Of a stretch of 64,000 nucleotides of DNA, positions 38,620 through 46,491 are shown piece after piece; the stretch's first letter is position 1, and each line of letters begins with the position of its first letter. The DNA is taken from contig NZ_JACCAB010000001.1 of NCBI RefSeq assembly GCF_013408925.1, forward strand, positions 3,322,879-3,386,878. Reading direction: 5' to 3'. The DNA comes from Pedococcus badiiscoriae (GTDB lineage: Bacteria; Actinomycetota; Actinomycetes; Actinomycetales; Dermatophilaceae). The notes under the pieces were generated by a model. It saw only the letters and a program-made list of their open reading frames with translations, had not been told where the DNA came from and did not search any database. The translations under genes and the position numbers were made by a program.

Positions 38620-40125
38620 CTATCTTCCCGCGCCGGTCGCACGCGTCCGCAGGTGGGTGGCCACGGCCACCGCCGCCGCACGCCCACTGGCGATGCACGC
38701 CGGGATGCCCACGCCCTCGTATGCCGCGCCTGCCAGCTCCAGCCCGGGCGCCCCCGCGGCGGCGGTCCGGATGCGGGCGACGCGGTCGAGGTGCCCGACG
38801 GTGTACTGCGGGAGGGCACCTCCCCAGCGCTGGACATGGGTGTCCACGACGCGAGGCAGCTGGTGGCCGAGCGCCTCGCTCACCTCTGCGACGGCGATCG
38901 CGACGAGCTCGTCGTCGGGCCGCTGCAGGTCGCTGGTCTCGCCGTACCGGCCCACCGAGGCGCGCAGGAAGGACAGGTCGTCGGCTGCCTCCGCGGTCCA
39001 GCGCCACTTCGTCGAGGAGAACGTGCTGGCCTTGATGGTCCGGCCCTCGACGGCCGGCACGAGGAACCCCGAGCCCGGCAGCGGCACCGTGGTCGGCCCC
39101 GGCGCCCCGACGGCGAGGGTGATGATTGCCATCGACGCGTACTCGATCTCGCGCAGTGCCCGTGCCGCGTCGGGAAGGTGCGCGGCGAGCAGGCGGCTGG
39201 CGGGGGCGGCCGGAACCGCGATGACGACGGCATCGGCGACAAACCGCTCGGGCCGAGGACGGGGTCCGACCACGACCGACCAGCCGCCGCCGGGCGCGGT
39301 GGGCTCGAGGTGGCCGTGCTCACCGTCGGGGTGACGGTGGAGCTCGCGGACGATGGCGCCGCTGCGGATCGTCACGCCGCGGGCCCGGAGGGACTCGGTC
39401 AGCAGCTCGGCGAGACGGCCCACGCCGCCGACGAGGCCGGCGAAGACGGGTGCGGGCGCACCAGCCACCGGGACGCCTGCGGTTTCACTCGTGGCGGCCG
39501 AGGCGGCCGCGGCTGAGGCGGCGGAGGCGGCCGCGGTCTCAGCCAGGGACTGGCCGCGCTTCGCCGCCGCGAACACCGACGGCAGGCAGGCGCGCAACGA
39601 CAACGCCCGGGCCTGCCCGGCATACACCCCACCGAGGAGGGGCTCGACGAGGCGGTCGACCACAGCGTCGCCCAGGCGGGCGGCGACGTACTCCCCGACC
39701 GACACGTCCTCGAAGTCGTCACTGCCCCAGGGCGTCTCGTGTTCCGCTCGCGCCACCTCGTCGGCCGACAGGATGCCGAGGGCCGAGGCTGGCGGCGACG
39801 GGATCCCCATGAGCGTGCCCTTGGGCAGCGGGTGCAGGTCGCCGCGTGACCAGATGGACGCCGACGTCGTGTCGGGGTGGACGACCTCGTCGTCCGCGCC
39901 GAGCTCGGAGAGCAGGTCGAGCGCCTCGGGCCGCCTGGCCAGCATCGACTCGGCCCCCACGTCCAGGGCGACCCCCGCCACCGGCTCACGCCTGAGCTTG
40001 CCGCCGGGGCGGTCGGACGCGTCGAGGACGGTGATCGTCGCGTCGGGAACCGCGTGCGACAGGTCCCAGGCGCAGGCCAGTCCGGCGATGCCTCCCCCGA
40101 CGATGACGATCCGTGACCCGGCCAT
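38620..40125 (-). CDS. hemY: Coproporphyrinogen/protoporphyrinogen oxidase HemY
   Basis: A 501-aa FAD enzyme. The dinucleotide-binding motif [17 protein letters not shown] is at the N-terminus, [15 protein letters not shown] follows, and the C-terminus has [20 protein letters not shown], which closes the FAD site. In actinobacteria it oxidises coproporphyrinogen III to coproporphyrin III. The ATG at 40125 has GAAAGGG seven bases upstream; the GTG two codons earlier does not. About residue 200 has an Ala/Ser-rich insertion ([17 protein letters not shown]) that looks like a surface linker. Confidence 0.93.
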   Translation of the reverse strand: MAGSRIVIVGGGIAGLACAWDLSHAVPDATITVLDASDRPGGKLRREPVAGVALDVGAESMLARRPEALDLLSELGADDEVVHPDTTSASIWSRGDLHPLPKGTLMGIPSPPASALGILSADEVARAEHETPWGSDDFEDVSVGEYVAARLGDAVVDRLVEPLLGGVYAGQARALSLRACLPSVFAAAKRGQSLAETAAASAASAAAASAATSETAGVPVAGAPAPVFAGLVGGVGRLAELLTESLRARGVTIRSGAIVRELHRHPDGEHGHLEPTAPGGGWSVVVGPRPRPERFVADAVVIAVPAAPASRLLAAHLPDAARALREIEYASMAIITLAVGAPGPTTVPLPGSGFLVPAVEGRTIKASTFSSTKWRWTAEAADDLSFLRASVGRYGETSDLQRPDDELVAIAVAEVSEALGHQLPRVVDTHVQRWGGALPQYTVGHLDRVARIRTAAAGAPGLELAGAAYEGVGIPACIASGRAAAVAVATHLRTRATGAGR

Positions 40126-40251
40126 GCCCACACCCTTTCAACATCGTGACGGTTTCGACACCACCGGGTGGGAACGCCGGGGCCACCACGAGAGTCGCAC
40201 CGGTAGCTCGCCCATCCCGATCCGACAGCTCGACACGACCAGGGGGTCGCC

Positions 40252-41247
40252 ATGTTCCCTGTTAGCCCGCATCGCAGCACCGCCGCCATCGGCGCGGCAC
40301 TCCTCGCAACCCTCGCCCTGGCTGCCTGCGGCGGCGGGGGCTCCAGCACGTCCAGCGCCCACAGTGCGGCCTCGGTCATGAACGGCGCCAACGAGTCCGT
40401 CGGCCGGGGCGCCTCCGTCCCGTCTGCGGTGGGCGCTCCCGCCGGGGGTGACTCGGCCAAACCCGCTGCGGGCGCCGGCACCGGGGTCACGCGGGCCAAC
40501 CTCGCGGCGAACCTCGCGGCGACCCAGGACTCCCTCGCCCGGCGCGCCACCATCGCCCTCCAGGTCACAAACATCGGCCAGGCCGTGGCCAAGGTGCGCG
40601 CCACCACGGCGGCCGCCCAGGGCATCGTCCTGTCCGAGAACGTCGGGACGACCAACAGCGACGTCCCGCTCGTCGAGTCGTCGACGGTGACCGCCACGAC
40701 CTATGCCGAGATCACCATCTCGGTGCCGTCGTCCGAGCTCGACGGGGTGCTGTCCGACCTCGGGTCCGTGGGCACGGTGATCCGATCGACGAGCTCGAGC
40801 GAGGACGTCGGCGCCCAGATCGTCGACACGGCCTCGCGGCTCGACACGATGCGGGCCAGCGTCGAACGCGTCCGCGCCTTCCTGCAGTCCGCCAAGGACC
40901 TCACCCAGATCGTCACCCTCGAGGCCGAGCTGACCAGGCGCCAGTCCGACCTGGAGGCGCTGGAGGCCCAGCTCGCCTCGCTCAAGGGCAGCGTCGCCCG
41001 CTCCCCCGTCCAGATCAGCCTCACCACCGAGCCGAACGTGATCGTCGTGAAGCCGCACGAGGCGGGCTTCCTCGCGGGACTCAAGAGCGGCTGGGACGCC
41101 TTCACCGGTTCGGCCACCGTGCTGCTGACGATCGTCGGCGCCGTGGTCCCGTTCCTCGTGGTGGTCGCCCTCATCGGGCTGCCGGTGTGGTGGTACCTGC
41201 GCCGCCGTCGGGTGGCGACTCCGCCGCCTGCGGTCCTGCCGCAGTAG
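40252..41247 (+). CDS. DUF4349 lipoprotein
   Basis: A 331-aa membrane-bound lipoprotein. A signal peptide ends in the lipobox LAAC (LLATLALAACGGGG), followed by a Ser/Gly-rich linker. The DUF4349 domain comes next, with RRATIALQVTNIGQAVAKV, then ITISVPSSELDGVLSDLG, then a coiled coil (about 195-250: RVRAFLQSAKDLTQIVTLEAEL). A C-terminal membrane helix (VLLTIVGAVVPFLVVVALIG) precedes a basic tail. The fold suggests a secreted sensor or envelope protein; function unknown. It is the only plus-strand gene inside the haem cluster. Confidence 0.9.
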   Translation: MFPVSPHRSTAAIGAALLATLALAACGGGGSSTSSAHSAASVMNGANESVGRGASVPSAVGAPAGGDSAKPAAGAGTGVTRANLAANLAATQDSLARRATIALQVTNIGQAVAKVRATTAAAQGIVLSENVGTTNSDVPLVESSTVTATTYAEITISVPSSELDGVLSDLGSVGTVIRSTSSSEDVGAQIVDTASRLDTMRASVERVRAFLQSAKDLTQIVTLEAELTRRQSDLEALEAQLASLKGSVARSPVQISLTTEPNVIVVKPHEAGFLAGLKSGWDAFTGSATVLLTIVGAVVPFLVVVALIGLPVWWYLRRRRVATPPPAVLPQ

Positions 41248-41281
41248 CCCCACGCCCGGCGGGGCGAGGTCGGTCAGCGAC

Positions 41282-42316
41282 TCAGCGCTGGCCGACCTCG
41301 TGCACGAGCTCCACGACGCGGGTCAGGACATCGGGGTCGGTGTCGGGCAGCACGCCGTGGCCCAGGTTGAAGATGTGGCCGGGCGCGGCCTTTCCCTCCT
41401 CGACGATCGAGCGGACCTTGGCCTCCAGCGCCTCCCACGGCGCGAAGAGGAGGGCGGGGTCGAGGTTGCCCTGCACGGCATACGAGCCGTCGAGCCGGGC
41501 GAGGGCGTCGGTGAGCGACACCCGGTAGTCGACGCCGACCACGTCGGCTCCCACCGCGCCCATGGCGGGCAGCAGCTCGCCGGTGCCGACCCCGAAGTGG
41601 ATCGTGGGTATGCCGCGGGCCGCCACCGCGGCCAGCGCTGCGGTCGAGTGCGGGGCCACGAACCGTTCGTAGTCGGCGCGAGGCAGGGCGCCCACCCACG
41701 AGTCGAACAGCTGCACCGCCGAGGCACCGGCCGCGGCCTGCACGTCGAGGAAGGTGCCGGAGATCTGGGCCAGCCGGGCACACAGGTCGTGCCACAGCTC
41801 CGGGTCCCCGTACATCAGGGCCTTGGTGTGCTCGTGGTTCTTGCTCGGGCCGCCCTCGACGAGGTAGCTCGCGAGGGTGAAGGGTGCACCGGCGAAGCCG
41901 ATCAGCGGGGTCGCGCCGAGCTCGGCGGTCAGGAGCTGGACGGCTTCGGTGATGTAGCCGACGTGCTCCGGCGTGAGCTCGGGCAGCCGGTCGAGGTCGC
42001 CGCGCGTGCGGATCGGCTTGGCCACCACCGGGCCGACGCCCGGGACGATGTCGAGGTCCACGCCGACGGCGGCCAGGGGCACGACGATGTCGGAGAAGAA
42101 GATCGCCGCGTCGACCCCGTGGCGGCGCACCGGCTGGAGGGTGATCTCGGTGACCAGCTCGGGACGCCTGCACGACTCGAGCATGCCGACGCCCTCACGG
42201 GCCGCGCGGTACTCCGGCAGGGACCGGCCCGCCTGGCGCATGAACCAGACCGGGGTGTGGCTCACCGGCTGGCGGCGGGCAGCACGGACCAGGGCGGAGT
42301 CGTGGGGGGAGGTCAC
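41282..42316 (-). CDS. hemE: Uroporphyrinogen decarboxylase HemE
   Basis: A 344-aa TIM-barrel enzyme. [19 protein letters not shown] is the N-terminal hallmark with the active-site Arg residues, and [17 protein letters not shown] and [13 protein letters not shown] are further conserved blocks. It decarboxylates uroporphyrinogen III to coproporphyrinogen III. TAGGAT stands six bases before the GTG, so the mRNA is probably leaderless. It runs in the same direction as hemY and hemQ but is separated from them by the opposite-strand DUF4349 gene. The EamA transporter ends 18 bases upstream. Confidence 0.96.
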   Translation of the reverse strand: MTSPHDSALVRAARRQPVSHTPVWFMRQAGRSLPEYRAAREGVGMLESCRRPELVTEITLQPVRRHGVDAAIFFSDIVVPLAAVGVDLDIVPGVGPVVAKPIRTRGDLDRLPELTPEHVGYITEAVQLLTAELGATPLIGFAGAPFTLASYLVEGGPSKNHEHTKALMYGDPELWHDLCARLAQISGTFLDVQAAAGASAVQLFDSWVGALPRADYERFVAPHSTAALAAVAARGIPTIHFGVGTGELLPAMGAVGADVVGVDYRVSLTDALARLDGSYAVQGNLDPALLFAPWEALEAKVRSIVEEGKAAPGHIFNLGHGVLPDTDPDVLTRVVELVHEVGQR

Positions 42317-42328
42317 CGCACAATCCTA
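42317..42328 (-). promoter_or_regulatory. Leaderless promoter -10 of hemE
   Basis: TAGGAT, then six bases, then the GTG at 42316. Confidence 0.65.
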
Positions 42329-42334
42329 GGTTGC

Positions 42335-43159
42335 TCAGAGAGCGATGATCGCCGCCCCTGCCAGCGACAGCACGGCGCCCACCTGCTGGATCCTGCGCAG
42401 CCGCTCGCGCAGGAGGACCCGCGCCAGCACGATGGTGACCACCGGGTAGAGCGAGCCGAGCACGCTCGCGACACTGACCTGGCCGCGGGAGGAGGCGATG
42501 GCGAACAGGAGGTTGGCACCCATGTCACCACAGCCGATGGCGAACAGCGCCGGCACCTCGCGCGCCTGAACCCCTCCCCAGGACCGCGCCACCGCCGCCA
42601 GCGTGAGGAACACGACGAACGAGACCCCCCGCATCCCCCACAGCGTCATCAGCGTGGACGAGCGGGCGCCACGGTCGATGCAGAACAGCGCCATGCCGAA
42701 CCCCACGGCCGCCACACCCGCCAGCACCACGGGCCGCGGGGACACTCCGCCGCTCAGCTCCGGTCCCGACGCCAGGGTCACCCCGACGACGGCGACCACG
42801 ATCCCCACCCAGGTCAGCGAGGAGGGCTCGTCACCGGTGACCACCCCGAGCAGCACCGGGACGGCCACCCCCAGCGCCGCGATCGGCGCGACGACGCCGA
42901 TCGTGCCGCCGGCGAGGGCGGTGTAGAAGCAGAGCAGGCCGGTGACCCCGGAGACGGCGGCCCCGACCGACCACAGCGGCCATCCCGTCCAGGTGAGGTG
43001 GTCCCACTGGGTGGCGACGGCGACGCACAGCACGAGGAACGCCAGGGACTGCGTCCAGCCCACGACGGCGACGGCCGGACGTCGCCGGGAGAACAGCCCG
43101 GCGAAGAAGTCCGCGGTCCCCCAGCTGGCACTGGACGCGAGCGCGAGCAGGGAGAGCAT
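42335..43159 (-). CDS. EamA/DMT-family transporter
   Basis: A 274-aa membrane protein with about ten helices in two repeated halves of the drug/metabolite transporter superfamily: LLALASSASWGTADFFAGLF at the start and LGSLYPVVTIVLARVLLRE in the second half, the usual EamA signature. Substrate unknown. TAGCGT stands six bases before the ATG. It is next to hemE, but a functional link to haem precursors is not shown by sequence. Confidence 0.9.
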   Translation of the reverse strand: MLSLLALASSASWGTADFFAGLFSRRRPAVAVVGWTQSLAFLVLCVAVATQWDHLTWTGWPLWSVGAAVSGVTGLLCFYTALAGGTIGVVAPIAALGVAVPVLLGVVTGDEPSSLTWVGIVVAVVGVTLASGPELSGGVSPRPVVLAGVAAVGFGMALFCIDRGARSSTLMTLWGMRGVSFVVFLTLAAVARSWGGVQAREVPALFAIGCGDMGANLLFAIASSRGQVSVASVLGSLYPVVTIVLARVLLRERLRRIQQVGAVLSLAGAAIIAL

Positions 43160-43171
43160 GCGCGCACGCTA
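43160..43171 (-). promoter_or_regulatory. Leaderless promoter -10 of the EamA gene
   Basis: TAGCGT, then six bases, then the ATG at 43159. Confidence 0.6.
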
Positions 43172-43229
43172 CCGGTCACCGCGACACGACGCGGACGGCA
43201 GCCTCCCTGTGATATCCGACGGCTCGGCA

Positions 43230-43241
43230 TACCCTCTGAGA
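43230..43241 (+). promoter_or_regulatory. Leaderless promoter -10 of the DUF3000 gene
   Basis: TACCCT, then six bases, then the GTG at 43242. This spacing also decides the start codon. Confidence 0.6.
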
Positions 43242-43826
43242 GTGGGCAGCCGAACGGTCCCTGGCGACCAATCCCCCGAGTTCACGCAGGCGCTCAGCGA
43301 CCTGCGCGGTGCGCGTCTGCGCCCCGAGGTGCGCCTCACCGAGGTGCCCGCTCCCCAGCGCATCGCGCCGTATGCCGTGGCCCTCACCGCCGAGGTGGTG
43401 GGCGCCGCACCCGATCAGGACGAGCTGGCCTCAGGCCGTTTCGTGCTGCTGCACGATCCCTCGATCCCCGACCCCTGGGACGGGGCCTGGCGTGCGGTGA
43501 CGTTCGCGCGGGCCGAGCTCGAGCCCGAGCTGGCCAACGACCCGATGCTCGGCGCGGTCGGCTGGTCGTGGCTGACCGACGCCCTCGCCAACCACAACCT
43601 GGGCTTCACCGCCGAGGCAGGCACCGTCACGAGGGTGGTCTCGGAGAGCTTCGCGGGTCTGTCCGACCGCCCCGCCAGCGTCGAGATGGAGGTCCGTGCC
43701 TCATGGACCCCGGTGGCCGGCAACGTCGGCGCCCACCTGATCGCCTGGTCCGACCTGCTGTGCACCATCGCGGGACTCCCGCCGCTGCCCGAGGGCGTCA
43801 TCGCGCTTCCGGGTCCGCGTCGCTGA
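43242..43826 (+). CDS. DUF3000 domain protein
   Basis: A 194-aa protein of an actinobacteria-specific family. RIAPYAVALTAEVVG, SGRFVLLHDP followed by WDGAWRAVTFARAELE, and the final AHLIAWSDLLCTIAGLPPLP are its conserved parts. Function unknown. It commonly precedes RNase D and is near hemE and dxs in actinobacterial genomes, as here. GTG at 43242 was chosen from the -10 spacing; the open frame to 42942 is antisense to the transporter. Confidence 0.9.
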   Translation: MGSRTVPGDQSPEFTQALSDLRGARLRPEVRLTEVPAPQRIAPYAVALTAEVVGAAPDQDELASGRFVLLHDPSIPDPWDGAWRAVTFARAELEPELANDPMLGAVGWSWLTDALANHNLGFTAEAGTVTRVVSESFAGLSDRPASVEMEVRASWTPVAGNVGAHLIAWSDLLCTIAGLPPLPEGVIALPGPRR

Positions 43827-43859
43827 CGTCTTCGCGCGTGGTCAGGGGCACGGGCCGGG

Positions 43860-43871
43860 TAGGTTGATCCG
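43860..43871 (+). promoter_or_regulatory. Leaderless promoter -10 of the RNase D gene
   Basis: TAGGTT, then six bases, then the GTG at 43872. Confidence 0.6.
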
Positions 43872-45149
43872 GTGACCGACACCGAGGCTGCGCAGACGCA
43901 GGCCGAGCAGGCGGTGGCGCAGCCGGCCGAGCAGGTGGCGGAGCCGGCGCCAGCCGTCGAGCTGACCCCGCTCGAAATGCCCGTCGACGGGGTGCCTCCG
44001 GTCGTCGAGTCCGAACGGGCCCTGATGGAGGCCGCCCGCGCGATCGCCGCCGGCGAGGGACCTGTCGCGCTCGACGCCGAGCGGGCCAGCGGCTACCGCT
44101 ACGGCCAGCGCGCCTATCTGGTGCAGATCCGACGCGAGGGTTCCGGCACCTGGCTGATCGACCCCATCGCGTGCCCGGACCTGTCGCCCGTGAACGACGC
44201 CATCGGCAGCGCCGAGTGGATCCTGCACGCGGCCACCCAGGACCTCGCCTGCCTCGCGGAGGTGGGACTGCGACCGCAGCAGCTGTTCGACACCGAGCTC
44301 GCCGGCCGGTTGCTCGGCCTCCCCCGGGTCGGCCTCGCTGCCGTCGTCGAGCACTACCTGGGCCTGTCGCTGGCCAAGGAGCACTCCGCCGTCGACTGGT
44401 CCACCCGGCCCCTGCCCGAACCGTGGCTGCGCTACGCCGCCCTCGACGTCGAGGTGCTGGTCGATGTCCGCAACCTGATGGGGGTGGACCTCGCCAAGCA
44501 GGGCAAGGCCAGCTGGGCGCGCGAGGAGTTCGAGGCGCTGCTCGACTTCGTCGGGCCGGCGCAGCGGGTCGACCCCTGGCGGCGCACCAGCGGCATGCAC
44601 CGGGTCCGCCACCGCAGGATCGCGGCCGTGGTGCGGGAGCTGTGGGAGACGCGCGACCAGATCGCCCAGGACCGCGACGTCGCCCCCGGGCGGGTCCTGC
44701 CCGACGCCGTGCTGGTCGAGATGGCGATGGAGTCGCCGACAAACCCCGGCACGCTGACCGGCGGACACCGCTCGATCCGGCGCTACCAGCGCCAGTGGCT
44801 CGACGCGATCGCGCGGGCCAACGCGATCCCCGAGGCAGACCTGCCCCCGATGACCCTGCGCTCGGACGGTCCGCCGCCGCAGCGCTCCTGGGCCGAGCGC
44901 AACCCGGTCGCGGCGGCCAGGCTGACGGCCACGCGCGAGGCGCTCACCGCCTTCGCCGCCGAGCACGTGATCCCGATCGAGAACGTCCTGTCTCCCGAGC
45001 CCCTGCGCCGGGTCATCTGGACGCCGCCGGCAGACCAGACGGCAGCGGGTTTCGCCGAGGCCCTGCGCGCCCTCGGCGCGAGGCCCTGGCAGGCCGAGGT
45101 GGTCGCCCCGATGATCGAGGCTGCGTTCGAGGCCAACCCCGACGCCTGA
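43872..45149 (+). CDS. rnd: Ribonuclease D (DEDD exonuclease with HRDC domain)
   Basis: A 425-aa 3'-5' exoribonuclease. The DEDD residues are in VALDAERASG (Asp and Glu), HAATQDLACLAEVG (Asp) and RYAALDVEVLVDV (Tyr and Asp). One or two HRDC domains follow from ~230, with HRVRHRRIAAVVRELWETRD, where helicase-and-RNaseD C-terminal modules bind nucleic acid. It trims the 3' ends of tRNA precursors and other stable RNAs. The first ~45 residues are Gln/Ala/Pro-rich and disordered. It probably has its own leaderless promoter. Confidence 0.93.
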   Translation: MTDTEAAQTQAEQAVAQPAEQVAEPAPAVELTPLEMPVDGVPPVVESERALMEAARAIAAGEGPVALDAERASGYRYGQRAYLVQIRREGSGTWLIDPIACPDLSPVNDAIGSAEWILHAATQDLACLAEVGLRPQQLFDTELAGRLLGLPRVGLAAVVEHYLGLSLAKEHSAVDWSTRPLPEPWLRYAALDVEVLVDVRNLMGVDLAKQGKASWAREEFEALLDFVGPAQRVDPWRRTSGMHRVRHRRIAAVVRELWETRDQIAQDRDVAPGRVLPDAVLVEMAMESPTNPGTLTGGHRSIRRYQRQWLDAIARANAIPEADLPPMTLRSDGPPPQRSWAERNPVAAARLTATREALTAFAAEHVIPIENVLSPEPLRRVIWTPPADQTAAGFAEALRALGARPWQAEVVAPMIEAAFEANPDA

Positions 45150-45273
45150 CCGGGTGACGGCTCTCACGCGGCCGTCCTGGTGACCTCGTTGTTACCGAGA
45201 AGTAGCATCGGTGCCGTACCCACCGGCATACCGGTGAACCCACACCCCCAGTCCCGATCAAGGGAGGCCACCC

Positions 45274-46491
45274 GTGCCCCGCACCCTTCATGAGGTCGTG
45301 TTCGTCGACGGTGTTCGCACGCCGTTCGGCAAGGCCGGCGACAAGGGCATGTATGCCCAGACGCGCGCCGACGACCTCGTCATCCGCTGCATCCGCGAGC
45401 TGATGCGTCGCCACCCCGAGCTCCCCCCGGAGCGAGTGGAGGAGGTCGCCATCGCCGCCACCACGCAGATCGGCGACCAGGGCCTGACCCTCGGGCGCAT
45501 GGCTGCCCTGCTCTCCGGCCTGCCCAAGACCACTCCCGGGTACTCCATCGACCGCATGTGCGCGGGCGCGATGACGGCGGTGACCACGACCGCGAGCTCG
45601 ATCGCGTTCGGCTCCATCGACATCGCGATCGCCGGCGGCGTCGAGCACATGGGCCACCACCCCATGGGTGAGGGCGTCGACCCCAACCCGCGGATCGTCG
45701 CCGAGAAGCTCGTCGACCCCTCGGCCCTGGTCATGGGCTCGACCGCGGAGAACCTGCACGACCGGTTCCCGTCCCTGACCAAGGAGCGCAGCGACGCGTA
45801 TGCCGTGGGCTCGCAGGAGAAGCTGGCCAAGGCGTATGCGAACGACAAGATCCAGCCCGACCTCGTCCCGGTCGCCACGCGCCACCAGGAGCTCGGATAC
45901 GGCCTCGCCACCCAGGACGAGCCGCCGCGTCCGGGCACGACGGTCGAGGACCTCGCGTCCCTCAAGACCCCGTTCCGCCCGCACGGCAGCGTCAGCGCCG
46001 GCAACTCGGCCGGCCTCAACGACGGGGCCACCGCGTGCATCCTCGCCTCTGCCGAGGCCGCGGCAGAGCTCGGCCTGCCCGTGCGGATGCGCCTCGTGGA
46101 CTTCGCGTTCGTGGGCGTCGAACCCGAGGTGATGGGGATCGGACCGGTTCCCGCCACCGAGAAGGCGCTGGCCAAGGCCGGCCTGTCCATCGAGGACATC
46201 GGCCTGTTCGAGCTCAACGAGGCCTTCGCCGTGCAGGTGCTGGCGTTCCTCGAGCACTTCGGCATCGCGGACGACGACCCGCGGGTCAACCAGTACGGCG
46301 GCGCCATCGCCGTCGGTCACCCGCTCGCCTCGTCCGGCGTGCGGCTCATGACCCAGCTGGCCCGGCAGTTCGAGGAGCACCCGGAGGTGCGCTACGGCCT
46401 GACCGCCATGTGCATCGGCATCGGCATGGGCGCCTCGGTGATCTGGGAGAACCCCCACCACGCTGACTACGGCACGGAGGCCGCGGCATGA
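45274..46491 (+). CDS. fadA: Acetyl-CoA acyltransferase (thiolase, FadA)
   Basis: A 405-aa thiolase. The acyl-accepting Cys96 is in YSIDRMCAGAM, the NEAF motif in ELNEAFAVQ, GHPLASSG carries the catalytic His, and CIGIGMGAS the second Cys. With FadB it performs the last step of fatty-acid beta-oxidation in the cytoplasm. The GTG at 45274 has AGGGAGG before it. The stop shares ATGA with fadB, giving a coupled two-gene operon. Confidence 0.95.
   Translation: MPRTLHEVVFVDGVRTPFGKAGDKGMYAQTRADDLVIRCIRELMRRHPELPPERVEEVAIAATTQIGDQGLTLGRMAALLSGLPKTTPGYSIDRMCAGAMTAVTTTASSIAFGSIDIAIAGGVEHMGHHPMGEGVDPNPRIVAEKLVDPSALVMGSTAENLHDRFPSLTKERSDAYAVGSQEKLAKAYANDKIQPDLVPVATRHQELGYGLATQDEPPRPGTTVEDLASLKTPFRPHGSVSAGNSAGLNDGATACILASAEAAAELGLPVRMRLVDFAFVGVEPEVMGIGPVPATEKALAKAGLSIEDIGLFELNEAFAVQVLAFLEHFGIADDDPRVNQYGGAIAVGHPLASSGVRLMTQLARQFEEHPEVRYGLTAMCIGIGMGASVIWENPHHADYGTEAAA

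Noticed and set aside
38616..38837. Extended N-terminus of HemQ
   Set aside because: The 74 extra codons lie inside hemY in another frame and lack any HemQ similarity.
45180..45273. FadR- or TetR-type operator before fadA
   Set aside because: I searched for a palindrome and saw only a weak -10-like TAGCAT; no convincing inverted repeat.
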